In this document: positions 52,193 to 60,913 of the stretch, piece after piece
Position numbering within the stretch: the first letter of the stretch is position 1
Layout of the letters: each line of letters opens with the position of its first letter
Assembly (NCBI RefSeq): GCF_004758605.1
Contig: NZ_CP038512.1
Coordinates: 156,001 to 220,000, forward strand
Direction: 5' to 3'
Length of the DNA: 64,000 nt
From: Deinococcus metallilatus
GTDB lineage: Bacteria > Deinococcota > Deinococci > Deinococcales > Deinococcaceae
Made by a program: the position numbers and the translations under genes
The notes under the pieces: generated by a model
The model's input: only the letters and a program-made list of their open reading frames with translations
Database searches by the model: none
Told to the model about the DNA's origin: nothing

Positions 52193-52930
52193 GTGAACGA
52201 GGAACAGCGGCACGCGCTGAACAGCAGGTACGCGGCAGACCTTACGGAACTGCCGGATGGGCGCTGGCAGGCCTCGTTCCCGGATTTTCCCGGTCCCACG
52301 ATTACCAGACCATCGCGGGAGGACCTGGAGACAGCGTTGCCCGAGCGTCTGCGCGACCGCATCACACGCCTGATCGTGGATCGGGAAGCGCTCCCCACCG
52401 CAACGTCTCCGGCTGAGCATGCCATCCTCGTACAGCCTGCCTTTCCCGGTTGGGTTGAGGAACCGAGTGAAAAGTACGCCGACTTCACGAAGGCCGAGTT
52501 TGACCGGGTGCTGGCAAGTGCCAGGCTGGCAGAGGATCGCGCACGACAGAACGGAACCTACGCACTCGCTGCGCTTCCGGTCCTGACCTTCCTGCGGCCT
52601 GCTACGCCGGACAGATTGAGCTTCATCCTCTACGGCCTGTGCCTGTTCACAATCCTGGCCCTGCTGGTCCTGACCGCGCTCGCTGTGAGCAACCGCAGAC
52701 TCCGGGTCGGGCTGGAACCCGAGGCCCTGCTGCGTAACCGGGAATTTGTCTACGATGGCTTCCTCTCCTACCGCGAGTACCTCCACCGTGTCCAGGGAAT
52801 CTGGATCAACGCGATCACGTCCCTGCGTGCTGTAAGGGACACGCGCTTCAGACTGGTTGGACTGCAGCAGGCGGGCCTGATCTTCCTGGCTCTGATGGTG
52901 AGTGTGGTGATCATCCGGTCCCTGACTTAA
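52193..52930 (+). CDS. Membrane protein with HicB-like N-terminal domain
   Basis: 245 residues. Residues 20-65 (LPDGRWQASFPDFPGPTITRPSREDLETALPERLRDRITRLI) follow the HicB_like antitoxin fold. After a linker come a hydrophobic helix pair (about 121-166), a long amphipathic helix (about 185-218) and a final membrane helix (221-243). This layout recalls SLATT/Pycsar-type membrane effectors, but I cannot assign the family. It is divergent from the R-M operon. GTG start with GGAGGGGG. Confidence 0.7.
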   Translation: MNEEQRHALNSRYAADLTELPDGRWQASFPDFPGPTITRPSREDLETALPERLRDRITRLIVDREALPTATSPAEHAILVQPAFPGWVEEPSEKYADFTKAEFDRVLASARLAEDRARQNGTYALAALPVLTFLRPATPDRLSFILYGLCLFTILALLVLTALAVSNRRLRVGLEPEALLRNREFVYDGFLSYREYLHRVQGIWINAITSLRAVRDTRFRLVGLQQAGLIFLALMVSVVIIRSLT

Positions 52931-52939
52931 GCTGGGTGG

Positions 52940-53119
52940 ATGAACGACGAGGAACGGGAGGGCGGCCCCCCTCCCAAGGACGAGGAACTAGGCCACGAGA
53001 CGGGGCGCACGCCGGTACGCGAGGACAAGGGCGACAACCGCCGTGGTGAGACACCTGATCGAGAGCGGCCAGACTCCGACCGCAATCCCCTGAGGCCTGA
53101 TAGAACTCGACGCGGCTGA
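52940..53119 (+). CDS. Small charged hypothetical protein
   Basis: 59 residues (MNDEEREGGPPPKDEELGHETGR at the start), with almost only charged and polar residues and no hydrophobic core. It starts 10 bases after the membrane protein with a GGTGG site, so it could be a coupled partner. Small size and low complexity leave real doubt. Confidence 0.35.
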   Translation: MNDEEREGGPPPKDEELGHETGRTPVREDKGDNRRGETPDRERPDSDRNPLRPDRTRRG

Positions 53120-53204
53120 GCCGGTCATTTCCAGTACAGGAGGAGGCCACCCCATACATGCGTGGGGTGACCTCCTTCTGAAGGAAGTCCTCAGCGACGT
53201 ACAT

Positions 53205-53470
53205 CTATCCCTCCGCCACCTCCGCCCGCGTCAGTGCCCAGCAGGGTCCCCCCACGAGGTCTAGGCGCCCCGAGGTCAAACAGACCAGCGGGGTGTACAG
53301 GTGCTGCTGTGAGACGCGGTGCGCCCCGCAGGATACGGTCTCGGAGCTGTCCGAGCACGTCGGGCAGGACTTCAGTGATGACGCTCCTGCCCCCACCAGC
53401 AGGCTGAACACGGCGGCGAGGTGGCTGTGGACTTCCTGGTAGGTAACCGCGAAGGGGTGGAGTTCGCAGG
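53205..53470 (-). pseudogene. Degenerate, internally deleted copy of the genes at 59,265-59,950
   Basis: The minus strand encodes GAHRVSQQHLYTPLVCLTSGRLDLVGGPCWALTRAEVAEG, which matches the C-terminus of the 212-residue protein at 59,265 (AHRVPQQHHLHTLQACLTWGRLDLVEDPLWALARAEVAG). The adjoining bases 53,350-53,440 match 59,870-59,960, the junction of that gene with its upstream neighbour. About 500 bases in between are deleted. It is not expressed as a full protein. Confidence 0.8.
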
Positions 53471-53486
53471 GGTGAGGGCCGAGAGG

Positions 53487-55673
53487 CTATACCGCCAGGC
53501 TCCGCAGGTCTTTCAACGCAGTGGGGATGTCCAGACTGTCGACCGCGTGAGCGTCCGCGAGCAGGCCACGGGGGACCAAGGCGTCGAACTTGCCGAGCCC
53601 GCCGAGATGCGATCCGGCGAGGAAGGCTTGACGCAGGCGGCCCCGCACCTCCTCTTCGGAAGGTAGGGCCGCGACCCGATGGGCGAGTTCTGCCCTGGGG
53701 CTGCCCACAACGATGGAGTACGGGGTGTCCCCCTGGGCCCTGCCCGAGGTCAGATGGGCCAGCACCGCCTGGACCGTCCCATGCACGCGGGTGCCCCGCC
53801 AGGGCAGAAACAGCACGCTCCCCTCGCTGAGGTCATGGACCAGCCCATCCAGCAGTCCTGACGTGCGTGCCAGGTGGCGGGCCTCCTCCAGCCTTGAGCG
53901 TGCCACGGGTTGCAGGTAAGCGTAGTCGTCCCCCGAGGCCAGAACCTCCCGCATCCGCTGCACCACTCGGTCGTGGACTTCCCCTCCACCCCCCGACCAG
54001 GCGGTGGTGTTCCTGCCGCGCTCCCGGCGGACGAATACGTGGCGGCGTTCCCCATCCACGTCCATCACGCGCCAGGCCCGCCCGATCAGGGAGATCACCG
54101 AGCCCACCTCCGGGGCACTGCCCACGGTCCCGATCTCGCTGGCCCCATTGAACACCGCGTATTCGGGCACGTCGGGGAACACCGCGAAGAAGTGCCAGTC
54201 GTTCACCAACCGTTCCCCGGCCAGCCCGAGGATCAGCCCTCCCTCGTCGGTGCGCTGGAGGTGGTCGGAGGTCAGCAGGTGGTGCAGCAGCGCCCTGTAC
54301 TGTTCCTGCGTGACATGCCGGAAGGGGCTGAGGGTGAGGACCCGCGCCGCGAGGTCTCGCGGGGCCAGTTCCTCGTACTGCCCCAGGGCGCCGAGCGTCT
54401 GGTGGACGAGCAGGCTGAAAGGCAGGCGCGGCTGGCCCGTCGGCTCGACCCACCGCTCTTCCAGGTACAGTTGCACCGTGGCGATGGCCTGCAACAAGGT
54501 CCAGGGCAGACGTCGATGGGGTGGGTCCTTATCGCTATGCCCGCGTTCGAGGGTATAGAAGACCATCTCACCCGGCCCACCCCGTCGGCCCGTGCGCCCC
54601 AGGCGCTGCACGAAGCTCGACACGCTGGGCGGCGGGTCCACCTGCAACACCCGTTCAAGCTGTCCCAGGTCGATGCCGAGTTCGAGGGTCACGGTCGCCA
54701 CGGTGCAGGCGGGGCGGCCCTCCTCGCGCATCGCCCGCTCGGCATCCTCACGGTAGGCGGCGGCGACGCTGCCGTGGTGGACGTGGTAGATGTCGGGCGT
54801 CCCCCGCGTCTCAGCGAGGCCGCGCAGCGCCACGACGGTGTCCTCGACCCCCTGGCGGCTGTTGCGGAACACCAACGTCTTGCGACCCAGGGTGCGCTCG
54901 TAGAGGTGCCGGTAGAGGTCGGGGGCCTCGTCCAGGGGACTGAAATTCTGGTCCCCCTCGGCCTCGTGCAGAGGAAAGTGTTCCAGCGCGAGGTGCAGCC
55001 TCCGTCTCGCCCCCGCGTCGTTCACCACCCGTACCGCGCGCCGGGTGGTCCCCGCGAGCCACGCCTGCGCCAGGCCGAGGTCCCCCAGGGTGGCGGAGAG
55101 CCCCACCCGGCGCGGGGGCACCCGGGTGACCCGTTCCAGGCGTTCCAGCAGGCACAGCACCTGACGGCCACGCTCGTCCCCCATGAAGGCATGCACCTCG
55201 TCGATGACCACGAACCGAAGGTCGTGGAAGAGCCGGTTCAGGATCGTTCCCCGCCGCAGGAACAGGCCCTCCAGTGACTCGGGCGTGATCTGAAGCACGC
55301 CACGGGCCTGCTCGACTGTCTGTTTCTTACGACTGCTGCTCACGTCCCCATGCCATGCCCCCACGGGGATGCCGGATTCTTCCAGTAACCCATCCAGCCG
55401 GTAGAACTGGTCGTTGATCAGGGCCTTGAGCGGGCCGATGTACAGAACGCCGATGCTCGCGGGCGGGTCCTCGTGCAGCGAGGTGAGGATGGGCAGGAAG
55501 GCAGCCTCGGTCTTCCCACTCGCGGTGCCGCTGGCGATGAGGACGTGATCGTCCGAGTCCAGCAGCGCCGAGCACGCCTCCCCCTGCACCGCCCGGATCT
55601 CGGTCCAGCCCTGGCGCCAGATGTACTCTTGGATGAACGGCGCGAGGCGCGCGAAGGGGTCGGCTGGCGTCAC
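53487..55673 (-). CDS. Lhr-like DEAD/DEAH-box helicase
   Basis: 728 residues. Motif I SGTASGKTEAA (K54), DEVH (158-161), SATLGDL (motif III) and the C-terminal VQRLGRTGRRGG (motif VI) are intact, and the C-terminal 280 residues resemble the accessory domains of Lhr/BrxH-type helicases. It should unwind nucleic acid in an antiviral or repair complex. ATG overlaps the ATPase stop by four bases. It is the last gene of the lexA-like operon. Confidence 0.88.
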   Translation of the reverse strand: MTPADPFARLAPFIQEYIWRQGWTEIRAVQGEACSALLDSDDHVLIASGTASGKTEAAFLPILTSLHEDPPASIGVLYIGPLKALINDQFYRLDGLLEESGIPVGAWHGDVSSSRKKQTVEQARGVLQITPESLEGLFLRRGTILNRLFHDLRFVVIDEVHAFMGDERGRQVLCLLERLERVTRVPPRRVGLSATLGDLGLAQAWLAGTTRRAVRVVNDAGARRRLHLALEHFPLHEAEGDQNFSPLDEAPDLYRHLYERTLGRKTLVFRNSRQGVEDTVVALRGLAETRGTPDIYHVHHGSVAAAYREDAERAMREEGRPACTVATVTLELGIDLGQLERVLQVDPPPSVSSFVQRLGRTGRRGGPGEMVFYTLERGHSDKDPPHRRLPWTLLQAIATVQLYLEERWVEPTGQPRLPFSLLVHQTLGALGQYEELAPRDLAARVLTLSPFRHVTQEQYRALLHHLLTSDHLQRTDEGGLILGLAGERLVNDWHFFAVFPDVPEYAVFNGASEIGTVGSAPEVGSVISLIGRAWRVMDVDGERRHVFVRRERGRNTTAWSGGGGEVHDRVVQRMREVLASGDDYAYLQPVARSRLEEARHLARTSGLLDGLVHDLSEGSVLFLPWRGTRVHGTVQAVLAHLTSGRAQGDTPYSIVVGSPRAELAHRVAALPSEEEVRGRLRQAFLAGSHLGGLGKFDALVPRGLLADAHAVDSLDIPTALKDLRSLAV

Positions 55674-57022
55674 AGGTCGAAGGCGGCGAACTCGGCGCTC
55701 TCGGGCACCGGCATCTCTTCCTCGTGGCGTGCCTGGGCGAGCACGTCGGTCTTCGACGGCACGAAGTCCGGGCCTCTCACCAGGCCGAGGAAGGTCTGAT
55801 CCGGGTTCTGCCGCAGGAGGTTGAGGACGCTGACGAAGTCGCGGGTCACGTCGCGCGGGGTGAGGAAGGCGTTCGCGCCCAAACGACCCAGCACCTCGTT
55901 CATGAACTCCACCAGCTCGTCATCGGTGATACTCGGGGTGTAGCCGTGGTGCAGGGCATGCAGGCGACGCAGGGTGGTCAGCAGGGTGAACACTTCCTCG
56001 TTCGTCAGCGTCTCCAGGCGCAGCACGGGTCCAGCGTAGTCCTGGAGGCCCTCGCGGGCGAAGCGGCTCTGTTCCAGACGGGTACGCAGCGCGTCGTAGG
56101 AGTAGAGCCCACGCCGGGTGTCCTCGACCATCTGGGGCGTCGCGCCGACGAGGAGTTGCAGGTAGGACGCGCGGCCCTGCAGGGTGTCGTTCAGCATCGT
56201 CAGCAGCTTCTCGTAGTTCGCGCTACGCGAGACACCCTGGACGATCTTGTAGAGGTTGACCGCCTCGTCGATCACGACGACCAGCCCCGCGTACCCGAGG
56301 GCTCTGACGAACTGGGCGAGCAGCTTCACGTAGTCGTACCAGGTGTCGTCGTCGATGATCACCCGCACGCCTAGGGCCTCGCGCGCCTCGGTCTTCGTGC
56401 TGTATTCGCCGCGCAGCCACTTCAGCGCCGCGTTCTTCAACTCGTCGTTCCCCACCTGGTAGCCGCGCCAGTAGGCACTGATCACGCTGGCGAAGTCGAA
56501 GCCGTGCACCAAGCCTTCTAGTTCGCCCACCGCCTCATGAATACGCGCCTCGACGGCGCTCCCGAAGCCGGGGTCGGTGGGGGCGGTGCCGCCCGCGACG
56601 ACCTGTCCCTGCACGCCGCTGATCCACTTTTCCAGCATGGCAGGCAGCGCGCCCCCATCGGGGCGGACGCGGGTGGAGAGGTTGCGGGTGAGTTCGCGGT
56701 AGGTGGCCAGGCCCTGTCCACGCCCGCCGGTCAGGCGCCGCTCGGGGCTGAGGTCCACGTCGGCGACGACGAAACCCCGGTTCATCGCGTAATTTCGCAG
56801 CAGTTGCAGCAGGAACGACTTTCCCGCCCCGTAGCGCCCAGAGATGATCCTGAACCCGGCGCCGCCCTCGGCGACGTTCGCCAGGTCACCCAGCAGAGCC
56901 TCGATCTCGGCCTTGCGGCCCACGACGATGTGCTCGATGCCGACTCGGGGCACGACACCCGCACTGAGGGAGTTGAGGACGGCGGTGCTGACTCGCCTGG
57001 GGATGGGTGGGGGGTTGGTCAT
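55670..57022 (-). CDS. BrxD-like (DUF2791) P-loop ATPase
   Basis: 450 residues. Walker A SGRYGAGKSFLL (61-72), the conserved block DVDLSPERRLTGGRGQGLATYRELTRNL, and Walker B GLVVVIDEAVNLYKI identify the BREX-type ATP-binding family (DUF2791/BrxD). It probably loads or energises the neighbouring helicase. No other BREX genes (PglX, PglZ, BrxL, BrxC) are present. Starts nine bases after the TerB gene. Confidence 0.88.
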   Translation of the reverse strand: MTNPPPIPRRVSTAVLNSLSAGVVPRVGIEHIVVGRKAEIEALLGDLANVAEGGAGFRIISGRYGAGKSFLLQLLRNYAMNRGFVVADVDLSPERRLTGGRGQGLATYRELTRNLSTRVRPDGGALPAMLEKWISGVQGQVVAGGTAPTDPGFGSAVEARIHEAVGELEGLVHGFDFASVISAYWRGYQVGNDELKNAALKWLRGEYSTKTEAREALGVRVIIDDDTWYDYVKLLAQFVRALGYAGLVVVIDEAVNLYKIVQGVSRSANYEKLLTMLNDTLQGRASYLQLLVGATPQMVEDTRRGLYSYDALRTRLEQSRFAREGLQDYAGPVLRLETLTNEEVFTLLTTLRRLHALHHGYTPSITDDELVEFMNEVLGRLGANAFLTPRDVTRDFVSVLNLLRQNPDQTFLGLVRGPDFVPSKTDVLAQARHEEEMPVPESAEFAAFDL

Positions 57023-57031
57023 GGGGATGGG

Positions 57032-59233
57032 TTACTCCGGGTGGACGAGCCCACTGGCGTGCAGTACGCGCCGCACGTCGTCGCGGTAGGCATCTTCAAG
57101 GGTGAGGGGGTCGCCGTAAGGGTCGACGAGGATGTCGCCGACGGTGTCGAGGGCGTGGCTGTTGAGGTCCTCCAAGACGGCGGAGCCGAGGGCATGGCGG
57201 GCGGTGGTGAAGACTTCCAGTTCCCCGAGCGTGAGGTCGGTCTGCAACAGTTGCGCCAGTACTTCGAGGTGCAGGGGGGACAGGAGGCCCGCGAGTGCCC
57301 CCCAGGGACCGTCCAGGGGCGGTGTGAGGGCGGCGGGCTCAGGCGTGCCCAGCAGGAAGGCCAGTTCGTTGCGGTAATCGTCCACGGCAACCAGCCGACC
57401 GTCCTGCTGCTGGAGCAGCACGTCCCCCAGCCGTGGTTGCGCCGCCTCGTTCACCTCGTCGACCAGGGTGCTGGTGAAGACCCCCGGGGGGAGTCGCAGG
57501 TCTCCCTCGGGGGCCTCCCAGCCCTGGTTACGCAGTTGCCGCAACAGGTCACGCGCGGCGTCCGTGATCCCGGCCAGCACCTCGGCGATGCTGTCCACCT
57601 CGGTGAGTTCACCCTCAGCCACCTGAGCTGGTAGTGGGGGACGATGGACAGCCGCGAGGGGAGCAGCAGGCAGGGCAGGGGTCGCGGGCACAGCCGGTGA
57701 GATGGACGGTTCGAGGTCTGTTGAAGCCTCCCCGGGCTCAGTCTCTTCCAGCAGGCGTCCCCGGACCTGCTCGGACTCCTGCTGCAGGGTCGCCAGGCGC
57801 CCGAGGTCGAGTTGTACCCGGGGGCGTTCAGGGGCCGGGGGCGTCTGGACAGGACTGGGCGGCTGAAGGGTGGCGAGTGCGGGAGCCAGGTGAACATCGA
57901 GGTACGCGGCGAGGTTGGCAGGGAGCTTCACGTCGCGCAGCAAGCTGCGGAAGCCGACCTGCTTGCGCGCGAGGTTCTCGGCGTGCCGGACAGCCTGGGT
58001 GAGGAGCTTGGAGAGGCGCCCGTCCTGACGGTACTGCCGGATCGTAGCGACCGTGTACTGGAAGTCCGGCCCCTCGAACACGGCACCTGAGAATGCCCGG
58101 CGTTCCACCGTATGGGTTGCCTTTGTTTTCAGACGCTCGAAGACTGACTCCCCGGTCGTCTCTCGGTAGAAGCTGTCGGTCAGGACCACCGCACGGCGCA
58201 GCAGGGTGTCCAGCGCGGCTTTGTCCTCGGCGTCGCGGTAGAACTTGTTCTGCTCGGGGCGATAGGAGATGAGGTGCTGGAAGACACCCTCCGGGACTTC
58301 CCCCCCGCCGCCGCGTTCCAACCAGTAATGAACCGCCAGGTCGCCGTGCGCGTGGACCCAGGCCTCGTCGAGCCAGGCGCGGGTCACCTCGTCGTCGAGA
58401 TCGTAGTAGCGGATGAAGTCAGCGAGCCAGTCCACCAGGTGGTGGTCGAGTTGGGGATGGTCCACCCGGTAGCTGCGCCACAGGCGCTGGAGGTGAGCGA
58501 ACGCCGCCTCGGGGCGGTTGAAGCCAACGCCGTGCAATGTCTCGTAGACGTGCAGGAAGATGTAACTGAGGTCGGTGGGAAGCGGCTCACCAGCGCGAAA
58601 ACGCGCCCGCCAGAAGAGGTACCAGTCGGTCTGCGCTCGGTCCAGGCTGGCGTAGGTGACCCAGTACGCTAACAGGGGCACGGGCGTGGCGGCGTCGCGC
58701 GACTCGTTGACCCGCTGGCGAGTTTCCCACAGGAACGAGGCCCGGGGAGCGTGCTGCCGTTGCAGCCTCTCCCAGCGCCCCCGAGTTGCAGACGGAAGTG
58801 TGGGCTTGACTGGCGGCGATCGGTCGGCCCCGGTGGGCTGACCTCGTGTCTCGCGCAGACCACTGGGGTGGGACGCCGGAGCCGGTGGGGCAGGACGGAC
58901 AGGGACGCCGCTCGACACGACCGGGGCTGTGCAGGCGGACGAAGGGACCCCCCGGGGGAACACGGGCCCAGCCTGAGCAGCCGGATGTGGGGGCCGGGGC
59001 ACTTCCACAATCGACCGACCGACAGGTACTGGGCGCGGGGGGATGGAGGTAGCAGACGCCGGGAGGGCCGACCCGTCCGGCTGACCGGGCTCAGGACCGT
59101 CCAGGTCAATCACAGCGAAAGAGGGCTCGCCTGTACGCAACTCGGCGGGTTCCTGCATCCCCGGTGACGGGCTCTTGTCTTCTTTCACTTTCTCTCCGAA
59201 CAACAGCCCCCGTAGGAATTGCTTCAGCCCCAT
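57032..59233 (-). CDS. TerB_N-domain protein
   Basis: 733 residues. Residues 20-150 are a Pro/Ser-rich disordered linker. Residues about 185-400 form the TerB_N domain (YWVTYASLDRAQTDWYLFWRARFRAGEPLPTDLSYIFLHVYE); the C-terminal 280 residues fit the TerB_C-type region that follows it. TerB-related domains are found with stress and phage-defence gene sets. The ATG at 59,233 (MGLKQFLRGLLFGEK) is chosen; upstream frame is repetitive. It probably forms a complex with the ATPase and helicase. Confidence 0.85.
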   Translation of the reverse strand: MGLKQFLRGLLFGEKVKEDKSPSPGMQEPAELRTGEPSFAVIDLDGPEPGQPDGSALPASATSIPPRPVPVGRSIVEVPRPPHPAAQAGPVFPRGVPSSACTAPVVSSGVPVRPAPPAPASHPSGLRETRGQPTGADRSPPVKPTLPSATRGRWERLQRQHAPRASFLWETRQRVNESRDAATPVPLLAYWVTYASLDRAQTDWYLFWRARFRAGEPLPTDLSYIFLHVYETLHGVGFNRPEAAFAHLQRLWRSYRVDHPQLDHHLVDWLADFIRYYDLDDEVTRAWLDEAWVHAHGDLAVHYWLERGGGGEVPEGVFQHLISYRPEQNKFYRDAEDKAALDTLLRRAVVLTDSFYRETTGESVFERLKTKATHTVERRAFSGAVFEGPDFQYTVATIRQYRQDGRLSKLLTQAVRHAENLARKQVGFRSLLRDVKLPANLAAYLDVHLAPALATLQPPSPVQTPPAPERPRVQLDLGRLATLQQESEQVRGRLLEETEPGEASTDLEPSISPAVPATPALPAAPLAAVHRPPLPAQVAEGELTEVDSIAEVLAGITDAARDLLRQLRNQGWEAPEGDLRLPPGVFTSTLVDEVNEAAQPRLGDVLLQQQDGRLVAVDDYRNELAFLLGTPEPAALTPPLDGPWGALAGLLSPLHLEVLAQLLQTDLTLGELEVFTTARHALGSAVLEDLNSHALDTVGDILVDPYGDPLTLEDAYRDDVRRVLHASGLVHPE

Positions 59234-59264
59234 GTCCCTCCCTTCGCTCCCCATTATTCTCTCA

Positions 59265-59903
59265 TCACCCTGCCACCTCTGCCCGCGCAAGTGCCCATAG
59301 CGGGTCCTCTACGAGATCGAGTCGCCCCCAGGTGAGGCAAGCCTGGAGGGTGTGCAGGTGGTGCTGTTGGGGGACGCGGTGCGCGGCGTAAGCCCACGGG
59401 CGGCGCAGGAGGGCAACGGGCAGTTCCGGAAACAGGTGGTGCTTGAGGAACAGTCCCAGGTCATGCAGCCGGTGCAGCATGACCTGCTCTGACACCGGGT
59501 AGGCGCGGAGGACGCTGTCCAGTTCACCCTCACGCATCCCGAACATCTGGATGACGTGCAAGCGCGTGGGCTGAGCCCGCAGGGGGGCCCCGGGTGTGGC
59601 GTGTCGCAGGAGCGGCAGCAAAGGGCGGTAACGCTCGGCAACCGGTACGACGCCGAGGTGGGTCAGCCAGGGGGTGTCCCGGCGGCTGTCCAGGGTACAG
59701 AGGGGCAGGGTGAAGCCACCGGGCCAGGTCAGGGCCATGCCGTTATCCGTCACTCTGACTCTCTGGAAGACGTGACGCAGATCAAGGAGCATCATGCCCT
59801 GACCACCTCTGAGCGGGTGGAACTGCACATGTAGGGTACGGTCCCCCAGGGTCACCCAGAGTTGCCCATGCACGTCGGGCAGGACCTCGGTGATGGCGCT
59901 CAC
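59265..59903 (-). CDS. Hypothetical protein of the lexA-like operon
   Basis: 212 residues from a GTG that overlaps the upstream stop (GTGA). Beta-rich N-terminal half (LPDVHGQLWVTLGDRTLHVQFHPLRGG) and helical C-terminal half. No known family. A decayed copy of its two ends lies at 53,205-53,470 on the other side of the helicase/ATPase/TerB genes, so the gene existed in two copies. Its conserved position suggests a role in the same complex. Confidence 0.7.
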   Translation of the reverse strand: MSAITEVLPDVHGQLWVTLGDRTLHVQFHPLRGGQGMMLLDLRHVFQRVRVTDNGMALTWPGGFTLPLCTLDSRRDTPWLTHLGVVPVAERYRPLLPLLRHATPGAPLRAQPTRLHVIQMFGMREGELDSVLRAYPVSEQVMLHRLHDLGLFLKHHLFPELPVALLRRPWAYAAHRVPQQHHLHTLQACLTWGRLDLVEDPLWALARAEVAG

Positions 59904-60136
59904 GGCCCCACCAGCAGGCTGAATGCAGCGACGAGGTGGCGGTGGACCTCGGCGGCGGAGATGGGCCAGGGACCGCTGAGGTCGTAGGTGGTGTGTCTGG
60001 CCCACTGGTCCTCGGCGCGGACGACCACCACGACGCAGGGTCCACAGCGGGCGTGAAGGAGGGCGCGCAGGCGACGCTGCACCCCGGTAGAGGCGGGTGA
60101 GGGAGCATGGAGCGTGACGGTGGGGCGGGTGGTCAC
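59900..60136 (-). CDS. Small hypothetical protein of the lexA-like operon
   Basis: 78 residues from the GTG at 60,136, which has a GGAGGGAGG site eight bases upstream. It is a compact alpha/beta sequence (RRLRALLHARCGPCVVVVVRAEDQWARHTTYDLSG, then ISAAEVHRHLVAAFSLLVGP). No family is recognised. The stop overlaps the next GTG by four bases. A 10-of-12 match to the TGTCACCTGACA palindrome overlaps its start codon. Confidence 0.65.
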   Translation of the reverse strand: MTTRPTVTLHAPSPASTGVQRRLRALLHARCGPCVVVVVRAEDQWARHTTYDLSGPWPISAAEVHRHLVAAFSLLVGP

Positions 60137-60156
60137 CTGAAAGCCTCCCTCCTGCT

Positions 60157-60858
60157 TCACCCCTCGTGGGGCGGATGAGTGCGGCGCGTCCGTCCAGTGC
60201 CGATGTGGCCCACCAGGCAGCCCTCGACCCGGACCTCCGAGACCTTGTACGTTAGGGGCGCGTAGGCCGGGTTCTCGCTGTGGAGGGTAACCGTCCCGTT
60301 ATTGCGCTGCCAGCGTTTGAGGGTGGCCGTGTTTTCCCCCGGCACGACGACCAGGGCGATCTCGCCGCTGTGTGGTTCGTCGAGGCTGGGGTGGATGGCG
60401 ACGAGATCGCCGGGGAAGATCCCGACACCGATCATGGAGTCGCCCCGCACTTTCAGGAGGAAGTCCCCTTCGCGCAGGTCGAGCACATCCGAGAGCCGGG
60501 CAGCGTAGCCCTCGATGTGCTGTTCGGCCAGGGTGGGTTCCCCCGCCGCCACCTCGCCCACGATGGGGAAGGCGATGACCCGTTCAGCATCGCCCGCCTG
60601 CGGGACACCGGCACGGGTCATCGCCCACCCCGCGTCGGTGAGGCGGATCAGGGCGGTGTGGCGCTCGGTGGCGTCGTACATCACCAGCCCCCGATCCCGC
60701 AGGGCCAGGGCGTACACCCGGGCGTTCTGCCGGGGCAGGGACAGGTTCTGCGCCAGACGACCTGTCGTCACGACCTGCCCCTGCCGCTCTAACCGGGCGA
60801 CCTCTTCCAGCACGTCCCGCTGCCGCCGCCCTAAAGGTCTCTGCTTCCTCTCAACCAT
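60157..60858 (-). CDS. LexA-like self-cleaving transcriptional repressor
   Basis: 233 residues. N-terminal winged helix (about 10-75). S24 peptidase domain with the cleavage site A105-G106 (GEVAAGEP), nucleophile S141 (RGDSMIG) and general base K181 (TATLKRW); the spacings agree with LexA. RecA-filament-stimulated self-cleavage on DNA damage would release the operon. It heads a six-gene leftward operon (small unknowns, TerB_N, ATPase, helicase) and has a perfect palindrome three bases upstream of its ATG. Confidence 0.9.
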   Translation of the reverse strand: MVERKQRPLGRRQRDVLEEVARLERQGQVVTTGRLAQNLSLPRQNARVYALALRDRGLVMYDATERHTALIRLTDAGWAMTRAGVPQAGDAERVIAFPIVGEVAAGEPTLAEQHIEGYAARLSDVLDLREGDFLLKVRGDSMIGVGIFPGDLVAIHPSLDEPHSGEIALVVVPGENTATLKRWQRNNGTVTLHSENPAYAPLTYKVSEVRVEGCLVGHIGTGRTRRTHPPHEG

Positions 60859-60859
60859 A

Positions 60860-60871
60860 TGTCACCTGACA
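60860..60871. promoter_or_regulatory. Putative operator of the LexA-like repressor
   Basis: TGTCACCTGACA, the same palindrome as at the tnsC start, lies in the short gap between the 623-residue gene and the lexA-like ATG. Position and symmetry suit autorepression. Confidence 0.6.
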
Positions 60872-60913
60872 CAAGGATAGGGGCAAGGCGAGGGGTTGTG
60901 CAAGGTGGCTCCG

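Noticed and set aside
52911..53204. Minus-strand 97-codon frame downstream of the HicB-like gene
   Set aside because: No start signal, Cys/Pro/Arg-rich shadow composition. The plus strand carries a more plausible 59-residue frame there.
53487..60858. A BREX system
   Set aside because: Only a BrxD-like ATPase and a helicase are present; PglX, PglZ, BrxA, BrxB, BrxC and BrxL are all missing.
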